DNA from: an uncultured Mucilaginibacter sp.
GTDB lineage: Bacteria; Bacteroidota; Bacteroidia; Sphingobacteriales; Sphingobacteriaceae
Length of the DNA: 64,000 nt
Direction: 5' to 3'
Assembly: GCA_903864275.1 (NCBI GenBank)
Contig: CAIPFE010000009.1
Location: 1 to 64,000, forward strand
The notes beneath the pieces were generated by a model. That model was not told the origin of the DNA, did not search any database, and was given only the letters and a program-made list of their open reading frames with translations. Shown one piece after another: positions 1-8,627 of this stretch. The translations under genes and the position numbers were made by a program. Positions within the stretch are counted from its first letter, which is position 1. Each line of letters begins with the position of its first letter.

Positions 1-224
1 ACTGCGACGGGCTGACGAAATTCGGCGCCGATGCACGCCTTTTTGATGCCTTTTGCATATTTCCTTGCACTTGATCCCCACAAGTTCGCTACAACTACCT
101 GTATTTCAAAATGGTTTAGGTTATTCAGCAGACCCTATTTAGTACCGTTGGCGGGGCACCGGGTATATATGGTTTTAATTGATCGATCAGTATTTATGTA
201 CTTTTTTAAACCAGGATTATTTTA

Positions 225-2666
225 ATGATGATGGCGAATGTTAAAAAATTAGCCTGCATCGTCGCGCTGATGTTTTTTTCAGCGCTTGCTTATTGCCAGC
301 CTGCAACAGGCAACGCGAATACATTTACACTTGTGGTGTTAAACGAAAAGTCGCAGCCTGTTGAAGGTGCTAACGTAGGGCTGCTGAAAGAAAACAAACT
401 GGTAAAACTTGCCATTACCGATGCCAAAGGTGCGGCGCTTTTTGAAAACATTGCCAATGGCGCCTATACTTTTTCAATAACCTTTACGGGATATACCCCG
501 CAAGCTACCACCGCCCGGTCAATCCCTGGTGATGTAAATACTGCCACCATAACATTGCAGCCTGCCGGTAATATGCTGAAGGAGGTGAACGTTACAGCCA
601 CCAGGCCTTTTATCGAGCAAAAACAGGGCAAAGTGATCTTAAATGTAGGCGCATCGGTTACTAATGTTGGCACAACGGTACTGGAGGTGCTGGAAAAGTC
701 GCCCGGCGTAACTGTCGACCGCAATGGCGGCATCTCATTACAGGGTAAGCCCGGCGTGCTGGTTACCATTGATGATAAGCCCACCTACCTCAGCGGCGAC
801 GACCTGAATAACCTGCTCAGCAGCATGAGCTCCTCGCAGGTTGACCAGATAGAACTGATCGCCAACCCCACCGCCAAATATGATGCTAACGGTAGCGCGG
901 GTATTATCAATATAAAAACCAAAAAGAACAAACTGAAAGGCTTTAACGGCACGTTTACCACCTCCGTTGGCCAGGGAGTTTATCCAAAAAATAGCGAAAA
1001 CCTGGTGCTAAACTACCGCAGCGGCAAGTTTAATACGTTTTTCACTTATAATTTAAACTATTCGCAGTATTACCTCAACCTGTACGCCCTGCGCAAATAC
1101 TACGACGATAATGGCACCCTGCTGTCCCAGTTAGACCAACCGGCATATTTCAAAGGGAAATTTCTAAATAACACAGTTAAAACGGGTGTAGATTATTACG
1201 TGGACGACAATACAACTATCGGCATCGTCCTCACCGGCACCGCCATCAGCCGCGACGGCAACAATACCGACCAGGCACGCTGGCTAAGCCCGTCAGGGGC
1301 ACCGGATTCGACCATATTTACCGACAACAGGAACAACAATGGGTTCAAAAACGGCGCCATCAATGTGAATGCCCGGCATACTATATCCGCGACGCAGGAC
1401 ATCGCCGCAGATTTCGACCTGTTGCATTACACTATCTCCAGCGATCAGAAATTCGACTATCAACTCCTGGCGCCCGGAGGGTACGATGAATTGTCGCGGG
1501 CAAACATCCCAACCACCATCAATATCATCACCGGCAAGGTGGATTACACCCTGAAAGCGGGCAAAAATGGCACGCTGGAAGCCGGGTGGAAATCGTCGCA
1601 CAGCAGCACAGATAATTCGGCCGCGTACCAAAATTTCAACGGCACCGAATATGTCGACGACGATACCAAAAGCAACCACTTTATCTATGACGAAACCATC
1701 CACGCCCTTTACGGCGATTTCGAGCAGAAGTTTGATCACGTGACCCTGCAGGCAGGACTGCGCTATGAGCATACCGGCTACCACGCGAATCAACTGGGCA
1801 ACGCAATACAAAAGGACTCGGCTTTTTCGCGTAATTATGGCAGCTTTTTCCCCAGCGGCTACATCAACTACCAGGCCGATACCGCCAACAGCTTCAGCCT
1901 GAGCGCCGGCCGGCGGATAGACAGGCCCGCTTTCCAGCTACTGAACCCTTTTTTATTCATTATCAACAAATACACCTACGAAACCGGCAACCCCTACATC
2001 CTGCCGCAATACACCTGGAACCTGGAGCTGAGCCACCAATATAAAAACCTGCTCACCAGCAGTGTTTCATATAGCGTGATCAGTAATTATTTTTCGCAGC
2101 TTTTCCTTGCAGATACCTCGAAGCAGATCCTGCTATATTCGCAGGGAAATGTGGGGCACACTTATATTTGGGGACTATCCGAAACGGTATCCGCATCGCC
2201 GTTTAAATGGTGGTCGCTCACGGCGGCGGCCATCTATAACCATAAACAATTGGCGGGTTTTAACAGCAACAATTACACCAGCACAATTAACCAATTGAGC
2301 ATTAATACTACCAACCAGTTTACCTTTGCCAAAGTATACACCGCCGAAATTACCGGTGCATACACCACCCGAGCCCGCAACGACATACAGGAGCTTTTGT
2401 ACCCAACGGGACAGGTTTCATTAGGCTTATCAAGGCCGGTTTTAAACAAGAAAGCGACCTTAAAACTCAGTTACCGCGATGTTTTTCATACCAACTGGAT
2501 GGAGGGCCTTACCCAGTTCCCTAACGCTACCGAGTACTTTAAAGAACTGCGCGATACCCGCGTGGTAACCCTTTCATTTAGCTACCGCTTCGGAAAAGCT
2601 TACAAAGCTGCCAAACACGCCGATACCGGCGCAAGCGATGAGATTGAACGGGTAGGGAACGGTTGA
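225..2666 (+). CDS. Outer-membrane beta-barrel protein (TonB-receptor-like) with N-terminal carboxypeptidase-regulatory-like domain
   Basis: An 813-residue outer-membrane protein. A signal peptide ends near residue 24 (hydrophobic run, then AYC-Q). Residues about 34-110 look like a carboxypeptidase-regulatory-like beta-sandwich, and residues about 115-237 like a TonB plug, starting at LKEVNVTATRP and ending at the IINIKTKK strand. The rest is rich in aromatic and polar alternating strands, as in the OMP_b-brl_3 barrel family. Such proteins usually move ligands across the outer membrane with TonB energy, but no substrate can be inferred. Three ATG codons lie in tandem at the start (225, 228, 231), so the exact start is open. 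No SusD partner, sigma factor or FecR is adjacent, so it stands alone. The next gene is convergent, 16 bases away. Confidence 0.9.
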   Translation: MMMANVKKLACIVALMFFSALAYCQPATGNANTFTLVVLNEKSQPVEGANVGLLKENKLVKLAITDAKGAALFENIANGAYTFSITFTGYTPQATTARSIPGDVNTATITLQPAGNMLKEVNVTATRPFIEQKQGKVILNVGASVTNVGTTVLEVLEKSPGVTVDRNGGISLQGKPGVLVTIDDKPTYLSGDDLNNLLSSMSSSQVDQIELIANPTAKYDANGSAGIINIKTKKNKLKGFNGTFTTSVGQGVYPKNSENLVLNYRSGKFNTFFTYNLNYSQYYLNLYALRKYYDDNGTLLSQLDQPAYFKGKFLNNTVKTGVDYYVDDNTTIGIVLTGTAISRDGNNTDQARWLSPSGAPDSTIFTDNRNNNGFKNGAINVNARHTISATQDIAADFDLLHYTISSDQKFDYQLLAPGGYDELSRANIPTTINIITGKVDYTLKAGKNGTLEAGWKSSHSSTDNSAAYQNFNGTEYVDDDTKSNHFIYDETIHALYGDFEQKFDHVTLQAGLRYEHTGYHANQLGNAIQKDSAFSRNYGSFFPSGYINYQADTANSFSLSAGRRIDRPAFQLLNPFLFIINKYTYETGNPYILPQYTWNLELSHQYKNLLTSSVSYSVISNYFSQLFLADTSKQILLYSQGNVGHTYIWGLSETVSASPFKWWSLTAAAIYNHKQLAGFNSNNYTSTINQLSINTTNQFTFAKVYTAEITGAYTTRARNDIQELLYPTGQVSLGLSRPVLNKKATLKLSYRDVFHTNWMEGLTQFPNATEYFKELRDTRVVTLSFSYRFGKAYKAAKHADTGASDEIERVGNG

Positions 2667-2682
2667 TACGCTGGAAAAGCAA

Positions 2683-3900
2683 CTATTTATAAAACAATTC
2701 CTCCGCTTTGGCAAAAATACTTTCGGAATACTTATTCCCAAATGGCAGCACGTTGGAGAAAAACATAACAGCCCTGCCACGTTTTCTATCTATGTTGAAG
2801 TAGGTATTTGCCGCACCACCCCAATATACACTGCCATACGGCCCTCCATTGGTACCCGACACAGCAATGGCCCAGCCCAGGCCCATCTGGTCCCTGCCAA
2901 TACCTTTAGCGGTAGTATCCACTAGAAAAGCATATGCCTTCGGAATATCAAATTTGATCCGCAGGTCGCCCATTTGATTCACGCACATGCTATCTAAAGT
3001 TGATCTCTTAATTATCCTCTTTCCATTCAGCGTGCCGTCATTTAATATGCATTGGATAAACCTGCCGTAATCATGAGCGGTGCTGAATAAACCGCCGCCG
3101 CCTATAAATTCTTTGGGTTTTATTTCGGCCATGTTCATTCGCTGGGCGGGGTCATCAACGAATTTGCCGCCCTTTAACTCGCCAAAAGAAACAATACTAC
3201 TGATCAGGGAATCGGGTACCGTAAAAAATGTTCGGCTCATCTGCAACGGCTGGCAAATGTTCTGTTCAAAATATTGTTCTAAAGTTTTTCCGGAAATCCT
3301 TTCTACAAGCCTGCCTACCCAATCCAGGCTTGTCCCGTAGTTGTATTTGTCGCCAGGTTCAAAAACTCTGGGCAGGTCCTTATATTTCCAATCATTTGGT
3401 TTTTTAAACTTCGCCAGTTTACTACTGGTAAATAAATAGGCAAATCCCGATGTATGCGTGAGCAGTTGTCGCAGCGTAATTGTCTCATCGGATTTTACTA
3501 GCATGCCATCATTTTTTAAAACCGGGATCTCGACCATGTCGGGCAGCCACTTGTCCAGCGGTTCGTCCAGCTTAATTTTTCCCTGTTCCACCAATTGCAT
3601 TACCGAAACTGAAGTGAGGGCTTTCGTCATGGAATATATCCTGAAGATACTGTTTTCGTCAAGCGGCTTGTCTTTGGTCCATATTTCATTACCATGGGCA
3701 TAATGATAATTTACCCCCTTTTTGTCGATACTGGCAACATAAAATGCAGGGAGGGGATTATTGGCGGCAACACTGTCAAAAGCCTTATTCCACGCTTCGT
3801 GATTGTTGGCATAGTAGCGTATGTTTTGACTGTTTGGACGAAATGCATAAAAAATCATCAGCACGCCTAATATCATCAACGGGTAAAATATTTTTTTCAT
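2683..3900 (-). CDS. Serine hydrolase, beta-lactamase/class C family
   Basis: A periplasmic serine hydrolase of the beta-lactamase/D-alanyl-D-alanine carboxypeptidase/esterase family. I take the ATG at 3900 (MKKIFYPLM) because it opens a normal signal or anchor sequence; an in-frame extension of nine residues upstream is less likely. The nucleophile motif SxxK is S90-M-T-K93, and the second motif is around Y188 (YNYGTS in place of the usual YSN). The HTSG segment at about 149-152 is typical of the family. At about 405 residues the length is normal for a single-domain member. The substrate is unknown: these proteins are often named beta-lactamase-like but act on peptides or esters. It converges on the barrel protein gene and has no operon partner. 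Confidence 0.88.
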   Translation of the reverse strand: MKKIFYPLMILGVLMIFYAFRPNSQNIRYYANNHEAWNKAFDSVAANNPLPAFYVASIDKKGVNYHYAHGNEIWTKDKPLDENSIFRIYSMTKALTSVSVMQLVEQGKIKLDEPLDKWLPDMVEIPVLKNDGMLVKSDETITLRQLLTHTSGFAYLFTSSKLAKFKKPNDWKYKDLPRVFEPGDKYNYGTSLDWVGRLVERISGKTLEQYFEQNICQPLQMSRTFFTVPDSLISSIVSFGELKGGKFVDDPAQRMNMAEIKPKEFIGGGGLFSTAHDYGRFIQCILNDGTLNGKRIIKRSTLDSMCVNQMGDLRIKFDIPKAYAFLVDTTAKGIGRDQMGLGWAIAVSGTNGGPYGSVYWGGAANTYFNIDRKRGRAVMFFSNVLPFGNKYSESIFAKAEELFYK

Positions 3901-4094
3901 ACCGTAAAAATTAATTATAGTCAGCACCCTTGCCTGGCAGACAAGCCTTTAGAAATTTATAATACGATAAATCTATATATTTAATACCAAACTTTCAAAA
4001 GATCCTATTGTCAAGGGAACCCATTTTTTGTTATCTTCATCTTTAATTACAATCTTCAACTTTTGTTCCCTGTTCACAATTATAAACCGAAAAT

Positions 4095-4853
4095 ATGGAC
4101 GTACATCATCACCCGGACATGCACCATAAACAGAAAAAATGGAAGGAATATTTCCTTGAATTTGCAATGATATTCCTGGCGGTGACTATGGGTTTCTTTG
4201 CCGAACAAATAAGGGAGCACCATGCAGAAAAAGAAAGATTAAATAATTATTTCGGGAGCATGGTGTTAGACATACAGAGCAATATTACGGCCTTGGATTC
4301 CGCGATCTACGAAAATTCAAAAATGACCCTTAAATACGACACCATCGTGAAATCATTTTTAAATAGCGGTAATACAATTAACCGCACTGCTTTTGCGCGT
4401 CACCTGGGCGCTATTTGGTACAGGGGTTTTATAAACCGCAACGAAACTTTTGAGCAGATGAAATCATCGGGTTCAATAAGGTATATTGACGATTTTAAGC
4501 TATTGACTGCCATTATGCAATACGTGAGGGCAACCAACTTCGCACAGTACAGGACGGAGAATTTTGAGAAGAAATACTTTACAGACTATTTTATACCAAC
4601 AATTTATAAAAATTACGATCTGCCCTGTAAATTTTTTCTTGACTCAGCCTATACCAATAACCAAAAATTTATTGCTACGTTGGATAAACATGTTGACGTA
4701 CTGAAAGGCAGGGACGCAGAAAACTTTAAGCAGGATGTTGGCGGTGCATTAATGTTAAGATTAGAGCGGCTCAGGGTTTCCCTTGCCGCTTATAAGATCG
4801 CAAAATACCACTGCAACAGTTTAAAGCGATTGCTTGAAGAATATCTTGACTAA
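4095..4853 (+). CDS. DUF6090-like single-pass membrane protein
   Basis: A 252-residue protein with a histidine-rich N-terminus (HHHPDMHHK), one transmembrane helix at about residues 23-38 (FAMIFLAVTMGFFAEQ), then a largely helical, charged domain. The segment after the helix (EQIREHHAEKERLNNYF) and the overall architecture match the Bacteroidota family DUF6090, known to me only as a family of uncharacterised membrane proteins. The ATG start directly follows an AT-rich leader. Nothing in the neighbourhood (serine hydrolase upstream, SDR enzyme convergent downstream) suggests a role, and no enzyme motif is visible. Confidence 0.75.
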   Translation: MDVHHHPDMHHKQKKWKEYFLEFAMIFLAVTMGFFAEQIREHHAEKERLNNYFGSMVLDIQSNITALDSAIYENSKMTLKYDTIVKSFLNSGNTINRTAFARHLGAIWYRGFINRNETFEQMKSSGSIRYIDDFKLLTAIMQYVRATNFAQYRTENFEKKYFTDYFIPTIYKNYDLPCKFFLDSAYTNNQKFIATLDKHVDVLKGRDAENFKQDVGGALMLRLERLRVSLAAYKIAKYHCNSLKRLLEEYLD

Positions 4854-4918
4854 CGTGGACGGGCAGTTTCAGAATAGTGATACCCAGCCCGACTAATTGT
4901 CTGTGCTTACTAATCTAT

Positions 4919-5725
4919 TTAACCAATCACAGGCCCTGTTCTATAGTTTAACCCGGCAGTAGTACCACTGGTTACATCGATGGTAACACCGGTTATCTTT
5001 CCGGCCAGATCCGATGCCAGGAATACGGCAACGTTGGCTATATCAGCCATTAAGGGGAGTTCTTTCAGCATCGTATCGTCTTTCATCGACTTCAGCACGT
5101 GCGCCATCGCTTCGGGATTGCTTTCAATCGCTTCTTTAAACACCTTTGAATCCGGCGAACCGCCGGAACGGATGTTTACCACCCTTATACCATATATGCC
5201 CAATTCTGAAGCCAGGTTCCTCGAAAAGCTTTCCATTGCCGCGCATGCCGGGGCAAAACCGGCTGTTAGCGGGTAGCCGATGCCACCGGGGGTTGCTGTG
5301 AGAGATAAGATTACCCCCGAGCCTTGTTTTATCATCACGCGGGCGGCGGCGGTTGCCGTCAGGAATTGGGTCCGCATGGCAATAGTTACAGGGCGCACGA
5401 AATCTTCCACAGAAATATCTACAAGCGGCATATTTTGCACAACGTCAAGGCCAATAGCATCAAACGATATATCTACTCTACCTGCCTTATCAACAACAGT
5501 CTTTATATAATCGTTAACGGCCTTTTCATCCAGCGCGTCCACTTGTGCCGCTTCAGCGCTGCCGCCGGAACCGATGATATCATCTACTACTTTTTGGACG
5601 TTGTTAAGGTTACGGCCGGTTAAAAACACACGTGCGCCGGCAGCGGCAAGCGATTTGGCAATTGCGGCGGGTACAGAGCCGCCAGCGCCATATATAATGG
5701 CATTCTTGTGCTCAAGTATCATCAT
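4919..5725 (-). CDS. SDR-family oxidoreductase
   Basis: A 268-residue classical short-chain dehydrogenase/reductase. The dinucleotide-binding motif is YGAGGSVPAAIAKSL near residues 13-27, and TGRNLNNVQKV follows the second strand as in NAD(P)-binding folds. The usual catalytic Tyr-x-x-x-Lys is not clear: the region after the LSLTATPGG strand (about residues 142-150) reads GYPLTAGFAPACAAMESFSRNLASELG, where the expected YxxxK is replaced by FAPAC. This suggests an altered or enoyl-reductase-like active site. The C-terminal segment (LASDLAGKITGVTIDVTSGTTAG) is typical of SDR proteins. Substrate unknown. It sits 28 bases downstream of the DUF2911 gene on the same strand and could be cotranscribed with it. 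Confidence 0.88.
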   Translation of the reverse strand: MMILEHKNAIIYGAGGSVPAAIAKSLAAAGARVFLTGRNLNNVQKVVDDIIGSGGSAEAAQVDALDEKAVNDYIKTVVDKAGRVDISFDAIGLDVVQNMPLVDISVEDFVRPVTIAMRTQFLTATAAARVMIKQGSGVILSLTATPGGIGYPLTAGFAPACAAMESFSRNLASELGIYGIRVVNIRSGGSPDSKVFKEAIESNPEAMAHVLKSMKDDTMLKELPLMADIANVAVFLASDLAGKITGVTIDVTSGTTAGLNYRTGPVIG

Positions 5726-5752
5726 GATTGATATTATGTATCGAAGGCTTTC

Positions 5753-6316
5753 TTACTTTACCTTAATAAACACATCTGAATATTCCCAGCGCAGGCTAAA
5801 ACCATCGTCTTTTATTGAATACTCCAGACGTTCCTGGATATCCTTTAATTTTTTCACTTTGACAGTGAAAGTCAGTACGGTTTTGGCGGGATCCATATTG
5901 GTGGCGCCGCCTGGTTTGTCGCCCCATTGGCCGGTCTCTGAATTAAAAAAGATGGTCCATTCCGTTTTGCCGGGAGTGGCAAAGAAACTGTATTTGCCTG
6001 CGGACAGCTTTTTACCTTCGACGGTTATATCCTTATCGGTTTGAAAGATGGTTGCTTCATTTGCTCCGGCACGCCAAACAGTGTCATAGGGCAATTTCCC
6101 GCCAAAAATTTTTCTTCCCTTTACCGCCGGGCTGCTGTAATTGATAGTGATATTAGCACTGCCTATTTTCCCCATGGCTATCGCCGGCGGGCTTGGCCTT
6201 TTTGCTTTAGCTGTATCCTGCGCCCGCAGCACGTTCGATAGCATAAAACAAACAATTATCAATGCAAATACTTTTGCAGGATAGGTTTTTCTGGTTAAGT
6301 TTTCAAGGTTTCTCAT
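5753..6316 (-). CDS. DUF2911 domain secreted protein
   Basis: A protein of about 187 residues with a cleavable signal peptide (KVFALIIVCFMLSNVLRAQ) and a DUF2911 domain recognised from the conserved run NITINYSSPAVKGRKIFGG, the WRAGANEAT segment and GKYSFFATPG. The family is common in Bacteroidota and of unknown biochemical role; it is probably a periplasmic beta-sandwich. The frame opens with a TTG two codons earlier, but the ATG at 6316 (MRNLENL) is the better start. It probably forms a two-gene unit with the downstream SDR gene. Confidence 0.85.
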   Translation of the reverse strand: MRNLENLTRKTYPAKVFALIIVCFMLSNVLRAQDTAKAKRPSPPAIAMGKIGSANITINYSSPAVKGRKIFGGKLPYDTVWRAGANEATIFQTDKDITVEGKKLSAGKYSFFATPGKTEWTIFFNSETGQWGDKPGGATNMDPAKTVLTFTVKVKKLKDIQERLEYSIKDDGFSLRWEYSDVFIKVK

Positions 6317-6422
6317 ATACAAATGTAACTAATTTGGATAGAATCAAAGGAATCCCGAAAACAGGGAAAACCGTAATTAAATGGAAGAATGTCCAAAGCC
6401 ATTTTCTCCCGCAAACTGCCAA

Positions 6423-7451
6423 CTACAAACTGCCAACTCCCCTAACCATCTCCTCCAATGCATCGATCCAGGTAGGCGAATCGTTCAGGCTTTCAACCAG
6501 TTGTACGTGCTCACCGCCAAGGGCCTTAAATTCTCCGCCGTATTCTTCGGTTACTTCGTAAACGGTTTCCAGGCAATCGGCAACAAAGGCGGGACAGAAT
6601 ACCAGCAGGCGTTTTTTACCTTCTTTGGCCAGTTTGGCAACTATTCCGCTGGTGTAGGGCTGTACCCAGGGGTCACTTCCCAGGCGGGATTGAAAACAAA
6701 TGGTATATTTTTCTTTTGGGATATTTAATTTTTCAGCTATCAGCAGTGCCGTATGGTGCGACTGGGCCGAATAGCAAAATTTATTAACGTCGTTTAACGA
6801 ATTACAGCAGCCGTCAACCTTTAAACAATAATTGCCGGTATGGTCGCATTTCATTAATTGCCGCTGCGGCAACCCGTGAAAGCTAAATAAAATATGGTCG
6901 TAGGTTTCGGGTTTATATTTTTTTCCGTTGTCTGCAAATGTTTTGATCATCAGTTCATTATCATGAAATGAATTAATGAACGAAATAGTTGGTGTAGTTT
7001 GCCATTGCCCCACCACGTCCATCACTTTTTCATAAACCGACCCGGTGCTGGCCGAGGCATATTGCGGAAACAAAGGAATAACCTGTATGCTTTCAACTAA
7101 TGAAGCTTTCAACCTGTTCAATGCCGACTCAATGGAGGGACTTTGATAACGCATAGCCAGTTCTACCTGGTATTCGTCGCCCAAACGCTGCTTAAGGGCC
7201 CGGTGTTGTAATTTACTGTAATGCAGCAATGGTGACCCTTTTTCATCATGCCATATTTTTTTATATAATTTGGCTGATTTAGGGCTTCTGAAAGGGGCAA
7301 TGATCCCTTTTACCAAAAGTGCACGCGACACTGGATTTATATCAATAACCCGCGGGTCCATTAAAAACTCATTGAGGTACTTGCGTACGTCCTTTGTGGC
7401 GGGGCTATCAGGCGTACCTAAATTGACTAATAATATTCCTTTTTTTGACAT
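6423..7451 (-). CDS. hemH: Ferrochelatase
   Basis: Ferrochelatase inserts ferrous iron into protoporphyrin IX, the last step of protoheme synthesis. The 342-residue protein has the family signature SFHGLPQRQ with catalytic His192, the N-terminal LLVNLGTPDSP strand, and the C-terminal acidic segment ETVYEVTEEYGGEF that lines the metal site. A CDHTGNYC segment follows the HGLP motif. Length and order match bacterial HemH. A perfect TAnnTTTG -7 box (TATTTTTG on the minus strand) lies only 14 bases before the start codon, suggesting its own promoter with a very short leader. Confidence 0.97.
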   Translation of the reverse strand: MSKKGILLVNLGTPDSPATKDVRKYLNEFLMDPRVIDINPVSRALLVKGIIAPFRSPKSAKLYKKIWHDEKGSPLLHYSKLQHRALKQRLGDEYQVELAMRYQSPSIESALNRLKASLVESIQVIPLFPQYASASTGSVYEKVMDVVGQWQTTPTISFINSFHDNELMIKTFADNGKKYKPETYDHILFSFHGLPQRQLMKCDHTGNYCLKVDGCCNSLNDVNKFCYSAQSHHTALLIAEKLNIPKEKYTICFQSRLGSDPWVQPYTSGIVAKLAKEGKKRLLVFCPAFVADCLETVYEVTEEYGGEFKALGGEHVQLVESLNDSPTWIDALEEMVRGVGSL

Positions 7452-7464
7452 GATTTTTGTGCCG

Positions 7465-7472
7465 CAAAAATA
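7465..7472 (-). promoter_or_regulatory. Bacteroidota -7 box upstream of hemH
   Basis: On the minus strand these bases read TATTTTTG, a perfect match to the Bacteroidota sigma-A -7 consensus TAnnTTTG. The hemH ATG begins 14 bases downstream. No good -33 TTTG is visible at the expected distance, so this rests on one box. Confidence 0.45.
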
Positions 7473-7495
7473 GTGATTAGAGGCGAGTTATTTTT

Positions 7496-7517
7496 AGTCC
7501 GAAAGTCAGGAAAGTCC
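7496..7517. repeat. Interspersed intergenic phrase, copy 1 (second copy at 34477-34498)
   Basis: A 22-base phrase built on AGTCCGAAAGTCAG recurs at 34477-34498 with one mismatch (21/22). Both copies lie in short intergenic stretches. This kind of low-complexity phrase is scattered through several Bacteroidota genomes; no function is known to me. Confidence 0.6.
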
Positions 7518-7594
7518 AAAAGTCCGAAAGAAAAAGAAGGAAGGAAGGGGTCGGCCGCTAAAATTACTGCCAACTGTCCACTGAAAACTGCAAA

Positions 7595-8446
7595 CTAAAA
7601 CTTTTCCAACTCGGCTTTCACTTCCTGCATCAGCCACATTGGTGTCGAGGTTGCGCCAGCTATGCCAACGGTATCACCGGGCGAGAACATATTATTCTGA
7701 AGTTCGCTTGACGATGATATAAAATAAGTATTTGGATTGTGCTTGCGGCAAACTTCAAATAAAACCTTACCGTTTGATGATTTACGGCCGGAAACAAATA
7801 CAATTTTATCGAATTTACCCACAAATTTTGGCAAGTCCTGGTCGCGGTTTGAAACCTGCCGGCAAATAGTGTCATTTGCTTTAAGGGCATAGCCGCGTTC
7901 CAAAAGCTGGTCTTTCACATTGTAAAATTTCTCCATGCTTTTAGTTGTCTGACTGTAAAGCGTAATGTTATGCGGTAACTCAACGTTGTCCAGCTCGGCA
8001 ATATCCTGGAAAACAAGGGCCTCATCATTGGTTTGCCCCTGCAGGCCAACCACCTCAGCATGACCATGCTTACCAAATATCAATATTTTTTCGTCTGCGT
8101 CGAAGGATGTTTTGATGCGGTTTTGCAGTTTAAGCACTACCGGGCAGGAGGCATCGATCAATGTAATGTGATTCTCCAAAGCTATCCGGTAGGTATCAGG
8201 CGCTTCGCCATGGGCGCGAATGAGTACTTTTTCATTCGCTAGATTTTTCAGGTCTTCGTGTTCAATGATCTTCAGTCCCTTCGCCTTCAGGCGTTCCACT
8301 TCTTCATCATTGTGCACAATATCGCCCAGGCAATAAAGGTACCCGTCTTCGGCTAATATCTCCTCGGCCATGTCAATGGCATATACCACCCCAAAGCAAA
8401 AGCCCGAATCCTGGTCAATAGTAACCTTTAAATTATAATCCCCCAT
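7595..8446 (-). CDS. ispH: 4-hydroxy-3-methylbut-2-enyl diphosphate reductase
   Basis: IspH (LytB) is the last enzyme of the non-mevalonate isoprenoid pathway and reduces HMBPP to IPP and DMAPP with a [4Fe-4S] cluster. The three cluster cysteines are visible: Cys17 in SGFCFGV, Cys101 in IDASCPVV and Cys195 in DTICRQ. The substrate-binding SSN motif (GRKSSNG) and the closing AGATSTPMWLMQEV segment are present. The length of 283 residues is normal. A -7 box (TAATTTTG) ends eight bases before the ATG, so the transcript may be nearly leaderless. hemH follows on the same strand after about 140 bases. Confidence 0.97.
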   Translation of the reverse strand: MGDYNLKVTIDQDSGFCFGVVYAIDMAEEILAEDGYLYCLGDIVHNDEEVERLKAKGLKIIEHEDLKNLANEKVLIRAHGEAPDTYRIALENHITLIDASCPVVLKLQNRIKTSFDADEKILIFGKHGHAEVVGLQGQTNDEALVFQDIAELDNVELPHNITLYSQTTKSMEKFYNVKDQLLERGYALKANDTICRQVSNRDQDLPKFVGKFDKIVFVSGRKSSNGKVLFEVCRKHNPNTYFISSSSELQNNMFSPGDTVGIAGATSTPMWLMQEVKAELEKF

Positions 8447-8453
8447 TGCAATG

Positions 8454-8461
8454 CAAAATTA
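8454..8461 (-). promoter_or_regulatory. Bacteroidota -7 box upstream of ispH
   Basis: The minus strand reads TAATTTTG, a perfect TAnnTTTG match, ending eight bases before the ispH ATG (8446). If used, transcription would start within a few bases of the start codon. No clear -33 element is seen. Confidence 0.45.
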
Positions 8462-8470
8462 ATTAAAAAT

Positions 8471-8518
8471 GTTCATTAGTTCACTGGTTCATTAGTTCAT
8501 TGGTGCAATGTTTCATTG
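8471..8518. repeat. Short tandem repeat, about 16-bp unit, three copies
   Basis: Three imperfect units built on GTTCATTAGTTCATTG lie head to tail just upstream of ispH. The first two differ at one position; the third is more divergent. A Bacteroidota-type intergenic low-complexity repeat with no known role. Confidence 0.65.
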
Positions 8519-8627
8519 GAGACGAAAAATCATAATCCCGCGTTATTCAAATCCGAAATCGAACATCCGAAACGGCAAAGCCCTCTTGAACACCTTGAAA
8601 AAACAAACAACAGTGAAAAATCCGGCA

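Noticed and set aside
31..225. Open frame of 64 codons before the first gene
   Set aside because: No family features and unusual composition; more likely untranslated leader of the barrel protein gene.
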